This document shows positions 61,053 to 64,000 of a stretch of 64,000 bases of DNA, one piece after another. Origin of the DNA: Campylobacterota bacterium (GTDB lineage Bacteria > Campylobacterota > Campylobacteria > Campylobacterales > Sulfurimonadaceae); NCBI GenBank assembly GCA_040752835.1, contig JBFMGG010000007.1, positions 310,001 to 374,000 of the forward strand, written 5' to 3'. Position 1 is the first letter of the stretch. Every line of letters starts with the position of its first letter. The translations under genes were made by a program, and so were the position numbers. The notes under the pieces were generated by a model that searched no databases, was not told the DNA's origin, and saw only the letters and a program-made list of their open reading frames with translations.

Positions 61053-62597
61053 ATGCAAAACGTAGAGAAAATCGTAAACGGGAAAGACCTGTTTCAAAAA
61101 CCCGAATACCAGGAAGTCCTGGCCAACAAAAAACAGTTCGAGTCTTCCATGCTCGCGATCAACCCGGCCAAAGTGGACGAGATCGCCGAATGGACCAAAA
61201 CGTGGGATTACCGCGAGAAAAACCTCGCCCGCGAAGCGATCACGATCAATCCTGCCAAGGCGTGCCAGCCTCTGGGTGCGGTCATGGTTGCTCTGGGCTT
61301 TGAGGGGACGATGCCTTATGTCCACGGCTCACACGGCTGTGTCGCGTATTTTCGTTCCTACTTTACCCGTCACTTCAAAGAACCGACACCGTGCGTATCG
61401 GACTCTATGACAGAAGACGCGGCGGTATTCGGCGGTCTGGTCAACATGAAAGAGGGGCTCAAAAACTGTGCCGCCATCTACAAACCCAAAATGATCGCCG
61501 TTTCGACGACGTGTATGGCCGAAGTCATCGGGGATGACCTTGGGGCATTCATCACGGGTGCCAAAGAAGAGGACGGCGGAGAATTCCTCCCTGCCGATTA
61601 TCCGGTACCGTTCGCCCATACCCCATCGTTCGTCGGCAGCCATATCACGGGTTATGACAACATGATGCACGGGATCATGAGCCAGCTGACCGAAGGTCAA
61701 AAAGGGGAAACCAAGGATCGGATCAACATCATCCCCGGTTTCGAAACCTACATCGGAAGCCTCCGCTCGGTCAAAAGCATCGTCGAAGCGTTCGGAACCG
61801 ATTACATCATGCTCGGTGACCACTCCGACCAGTGGGACATGCCTGCGGGACAGTACCAAATGTTCCAGGGCGGAACGAAACTTGAAGACGCCAAAGACTG
61901 CATCAACTCGAAAGCGACGATCAGCCTTCAGAAATACGCGACCGCCAAAACCATGAAAATGGTTCAGAAACGCTGGAAGCACGAGGGTGGGTTCTCTAAT
62001 CCGATCGGCCTGAAAGGGACCGATGAGTTCGTGATGAAACTCGCCGAACTGACGGGCGCGGAAGTACCTGAAAAACTCAAAATCGAGCGCGGCCGTCTGG
62101 TCGACGCGATGCAGGATTCCTATCCGTACATGCACGGCAAAAAATTCGCGATCTGGGGCGACCCCGATTTCCTTCTCGGCGTGGTTTCATTCCTCCTCGA
62201 GATGGGTGCGGAGCCGACGCACGTTCTGTGCCACAATGCACCCAACGGCTGGGCAGAAGAGATGAGAGCGCTGCTCGATACCTCTCCTGCCAAAGACAGC
62301 CTGAACGTATGGGCCGGAAAAGACCTGTGGCACATGCGCAGCTTCCTCTTCACCGAGCCGGTCGATTTCATGATCGGTAACAGCTACGGTAAAGAGCTGA
62401 TGCGCGATACGGGTACCCCGCTGATTTACGTCGGGTTCCCGATTTTTGACCGCCACCACCTCCACCGCTACAGCATCAGCGGTTACGACGGGGCGCTGAA
62501 TCTTCTTACCTGGATCACGAACAAAGTTCTCGATCAACTGGACGAAGAGACCAAAGACATCGCGTCTACCGACTACTTCTTCGATATCGTCCGCTAA
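61053..62597 (+). CDS. nifK: nitrogenase molybdenum-iron protein beta chain
   Basis: Partner of NifD in the MoFe protein, holding part of the P-cluster. 514 residues; cluster cysteines in NPAKACQPLGAVMVALGFEGTMPYVHGSHGCVAYF (near 72 and 97) and in STTCMAEVIGDDLG (near 155). Later GNSYGKELMRDTGTPLIYVGFPIFDRHHLHRYS is typical. AAGGAGAATG precedes the ATG. It is the last nif gene of this cluster; nifE and nifN do not follow. Confidence 0.98.
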   Translation: MQNVEKIVNGKDLFQKPEYQEVLANKKQFESSMLAINPAKVDEIAEWTKTWDYREKNLAREAITINPAKACQPLGAVMVALGFEGTMPYVHGSHGCVAYFRSYFTRHFKEPTPCVSDSMTEDAAVFGGLVNMKEGLKNCAAIYKPKMIAVSTTCMAEVIGDDLGAFITGAKEEDGGEFLPADYPVPFAHTPSFVGSHITGYDNMMHGIMSQLTEGQKGETKDRINIIPGFETYIGSLRSVKSIVEAFGTDYIMLGDHSDQWDMPAGQYQMFQGGTKLEDAKDCINSKATISLQKYATAKTMKMVQKRWKHEGGFSNPIGLKGTDEFVMKLAELTGAEVPEKLKIERGRLVDAMQDSYPYMHGKKFAIWGDPDFLLGVVSFLLEMGAEPTHVLCHNAPNGWAEEMRALLDTSPAKDSLNVWAGKDLWHMRSFLFTEPVDFMIGNSYGKELMRDTGTPLIYVGFPIFDRHHLHRYSISGYDGALNLLTWITNKVLDQLDEETKDIASTDYFFDIVR

Positions 62598-62648
62598 GAG
62601 GATATTATTTGAACGCCAGTGGAGCAAAGCCCCACTTGGCTTCGCTAG

Positions 62649-62740
62649 CCGCTATGGCACATGTAGCGTAGCGGAAAGCTTAGCCGTAGGCGACAGCAAA
62701 CGCTTGCCTCTTCGAGGCAGAATCTGTCCCCTTGCGGGAC
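62649..62740. repeat. cluster of hairpins after nifK
   Basis: The 261-base stretch from 62598 to 62858 holds no larger gene. It contains several stems: CCGCTA/TAGCGG (62649-62674), TGCCTC-ttc-GAGGCA (62705-62719) and GTCCC-cttgc-GGGAC (62726-62740). They may stabilise the nifDK 3' end or be a decayed repeat element. Confidence 0.4.
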
Positions 62741-62764
62741 ACACTTCATTGATTTTCGTCATTT

Positions 62765-62789
62765 CTCCGCGTCTGCGGAGATTTTTCTT
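62765..62789 (+). terminator. intrinsic terminator of the nifHDK operon
   Basis: CTCCGC-gtct-GCGGAG followed by ATTTTTCTT: a perfect six-pair stem with T-run, 168 bases after the nifK stop. Confidence 0.75.
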
Positions 62790-62858
62790 CCAAAAATTTT
62801 GATTTTTCGTTGATTTTTTCGCCACTATAATTTGCTGAAACGATGCAAGTGGGGTAAT

Positions 62859-62957
62859 ATGTCTGATCATATGTGGACAGTGGTTTTCGAATCGCTTTTT
62901 TTATTTGTATTGGTTATTATTTTTTTCATCCGACTGGTAAAGACACTTCATAAATGA
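62859..62957 (+). CDS. 32-residue membrane protein (KdpF-like position)
   Basis: Reads MSDHMWTVVFESLFLFVLVI and continues IFFIRLVKTLHK: one membrane helix (9-26) with a basic C-terminus. AGTGGGG precedes its ATG by about five bases and its stop overlaps the next ATG (AAATGA), good signs of a true coupled gene. KdpF of the potassium pump is similarly tiny, but here no kdpABC follows within the window. Confidence 0.55.
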   Translation: MSDHMWTVVFESLFLFVLVIIFFIRLVKTLHK

Positions 62958-63982
62958 CAACATTCGTTTTTCCCTATCGCCATTACGTCGTCGCGTTGGT
63001 ACTTTTATTCGTGATAAGCGTCACGAGTGCACTGTTCGGCGCCGTTATGGGACTTACCAATATCGCGCTGCTCTATCTTTTGCCGGTTCTCGTCATTGCG
63101 TTGCGCGGAGACATGAAAGCGACGACAATTGTGACGGCGATTACCGTCGTGGTTTTCGACCTGCTGAACGTTCCGCCGCTGTTTAGCTTTAGCGTGCACG
63201 ATTTGGTCCACGCGTGGAGCTTCATCCTTTTTTTCCTGGTCGGATACACGATTACCTATCAGGCCAAGCGGATCCAGGCCAATGCAATCAAAGAGATGTT
63301 TCTTGATACCTTGTCGCACGATTTGAAGACTCCGCTTTCCTCACTTCTGGGGAATGTTTCCTTGCTGCTCAAAGACCATCCGGTCGATTCGCAGACACGA
63401 CGTGCTTTATTGCTGCAGATCAACGATTCCGGACAGCGGATCAACCGTCTGGCATCGAACCTTCTCGATAGCGCACGGCTCAAAGACGGAAACGGGGTAC
63501 TGCGACCCGAATGGTGCGATTTCGAAGACATTATCGGTGTCGCGTTGCAAGAATTCCGGTATCACCCCAACCAACATCGTATCGAGGTGGTGATTGATCC
63601 CGACACGGCGCTGTTTTGGGGCGATTGCGCGCTGCTGGTACGTCTGATGGTCAATCTGATGGACAATGCGCTCAAATATACCGAAGAGGGGAAGCGGATC
63701 CGGATTACGGTAGCGACGGATCGGAAAACGATCACGCTCCTCTTTTTCAATGAATCCTCCCCCATCAAAAAAAGCGATTTGAAAAACCTGTTTGAGCGGT
63801 TCTATCGTATCGATGACCGTGCCGATGTCGGCGGAAGCGGTATAGGGCTGTCGATTTGCCGCGATATTGCCGCAGTGCACGGCGGAACAATCGACGCGCG
63901 TAATTGTACGGGCGGAGTCTGTTTCGAAATCCGCCTCCCCATCCGCAAAGCATCGGACCATCCCATCGGAGAAGCATTATGA
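62954..63982 (+). CDS. KdpD-like histidine kinase lacking the N-terminal KdpD/Usp domains
   Basis: 342 residues: four closely packed membrane helices (10-100) of the DUF4118 type found in KdpD, then HisKA with EMFLDTLSHDLKTPLSSLLGNVSLLL (phospho-His) and HATPase (N box VNLMDNALKYTEEG, G2 DVGGSGIGLSICRDIA). The large cytoplasmic KdpD input and USP domains are missing, so turgor or K+ sensing is less certain. It overlaps the tiny membrane ORF upstream and the truncated gene downstream (ATGA). The order small ORF-kinase-next gene suggests a signalling operon. Confidence 0.85.
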   Translation: MTTFVFPYRHYVVALVLLFVISVTSALFGAVMGLTNIALLYLLPVLVIALRGDMKATTIVTAITVVVFDLLNVPPLFSFSVHDLVHAWSFILFFLVGYTITYQAKRIQANAIKEMFLDTLSHDLKTPLSSLLGNVSLLLKDHPVDSQTRRALLLQINDSGQRINRLASNLLDSARLKDGNGVLRPEWCDFEDIIGVALQEFRYHPNQHRIEVVIDPDTALFWGDCALLVRLMVNLMDNALKYTEEGKRIRITVATDRKTITLLFFNESSPIKKSDLKNLFERFYRIDDRADVGGSGIGLSICRDIAAVHGGTIDARNCTGGVCFEIRLPIRKASDHPIGEAL

Positions 63983-64000
63983 AGGTTCAGGAACTGGTTC
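63979..64000 (+). CDS. partial gene at the window edge (starts MKVQELV)
   Basis: ATGA overlap with the kinase stop and seven in-frame codons (MKVQELV) before the window ends. A response regulator or CBS-domain partner of the kinase would fit the position, but nothing can be told from seven residues. Confidence 0.4.

Overview
The window is a gene-dense stretch of a GC-rich (roughly 55% by eye) bacterial chromosome, very probably from a nitrogen-fixing member of the Campylobacterota (Epsilonproteobacteria), closest in style to the Sulfurimonas/Sulfuricurvum group. The evidence is the aroB-mscS-mtaB-ftsH-like order (recalled from Helicobacter pylori), a BioV-type esterase, an SdhA/SdhB/SdhE (HdrB-like) succinate:quinone oxidoreductase in place of cytochrome b subunits, a CetA/CetB-like energy-taxis pair, and sigma-54 promoters of the Campylobacter type (GAAC(A/G)-N4-(T/A)TGC). 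No tRNA, rRNA, CRISPR array or intact insertion sequence was seen. No gap between genes exceeds 300 bases.

Layout. 1-7.5 kb (+): aroB, MscS channel, mtaB, an FtsH paralogue with a destroyed zinc site, bioV, mog and a TraB/GumN protein, mostly overlapping end to end. 7.5-11.2 kb (-): sdhABE. 11.3-18 kb: degenerate GGDEF protein, thiL-truD-psd, a conserved unknown, and an MCP/PAS pair. 18.3-26.4 kb (-): housekeeping (ychF, pepA, dedA, trpB, apt, rpiB, M50 protease, lepB, folD). 26.5-29.3 kb: cytochrome c, CitE-like protein, two TonB-like proteins.

Nif cluster 1 (29.4-33.0 kb) is a divergent pair of operons. On the minus strand are a NifX-like protein and two unknowns. On the plus strand are a Sel1-repeat/NifU fusion, a molbindin, and two ferredoxins flanking another NifX-like protein. 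It is followed by nikR, a TonB-dependent receptor, an EamA exporter, a SulP-STAS-cNMP transporter, and a hybrid sensor kinase with an HD-GYP response regulator and a SCO protein.

Nif cluster 2 (44.4-62.7 kb): nifS and a small partner; an AT-rich foreign endonuclease-like gene; glnS; then a minus-strand run of NifX-like protein, thiol-peroxidase-like protein, SIR2-like protein, clpP and clpX; divergent from nifB-nifV-GNAT-DUF683-small Cys protein-GNAT; then nifH, a 119-residue unknown (perhaps CowN-like), nifD and nifK. A KdpD-like short kinase, preceded by a 32-residue membrane ORF, ends the window.

How it works together. Six sigma-54 elements of one pattern precede nifS, both halves of cluster 1, both sides of the nifB divergent region, and nifH, so one nif regulon can be read directly from the DNA. 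The most unusual part is the apparent placement of clpP-clpX, a SIR2-like protein and a cysteine-less peroxiredoxin-fold protein behind one of these nif promoters, which suggests a nitrogenase-assembly turnover or protection module. nifE, nifN and nifA are not in the window and must lie elsewhere.
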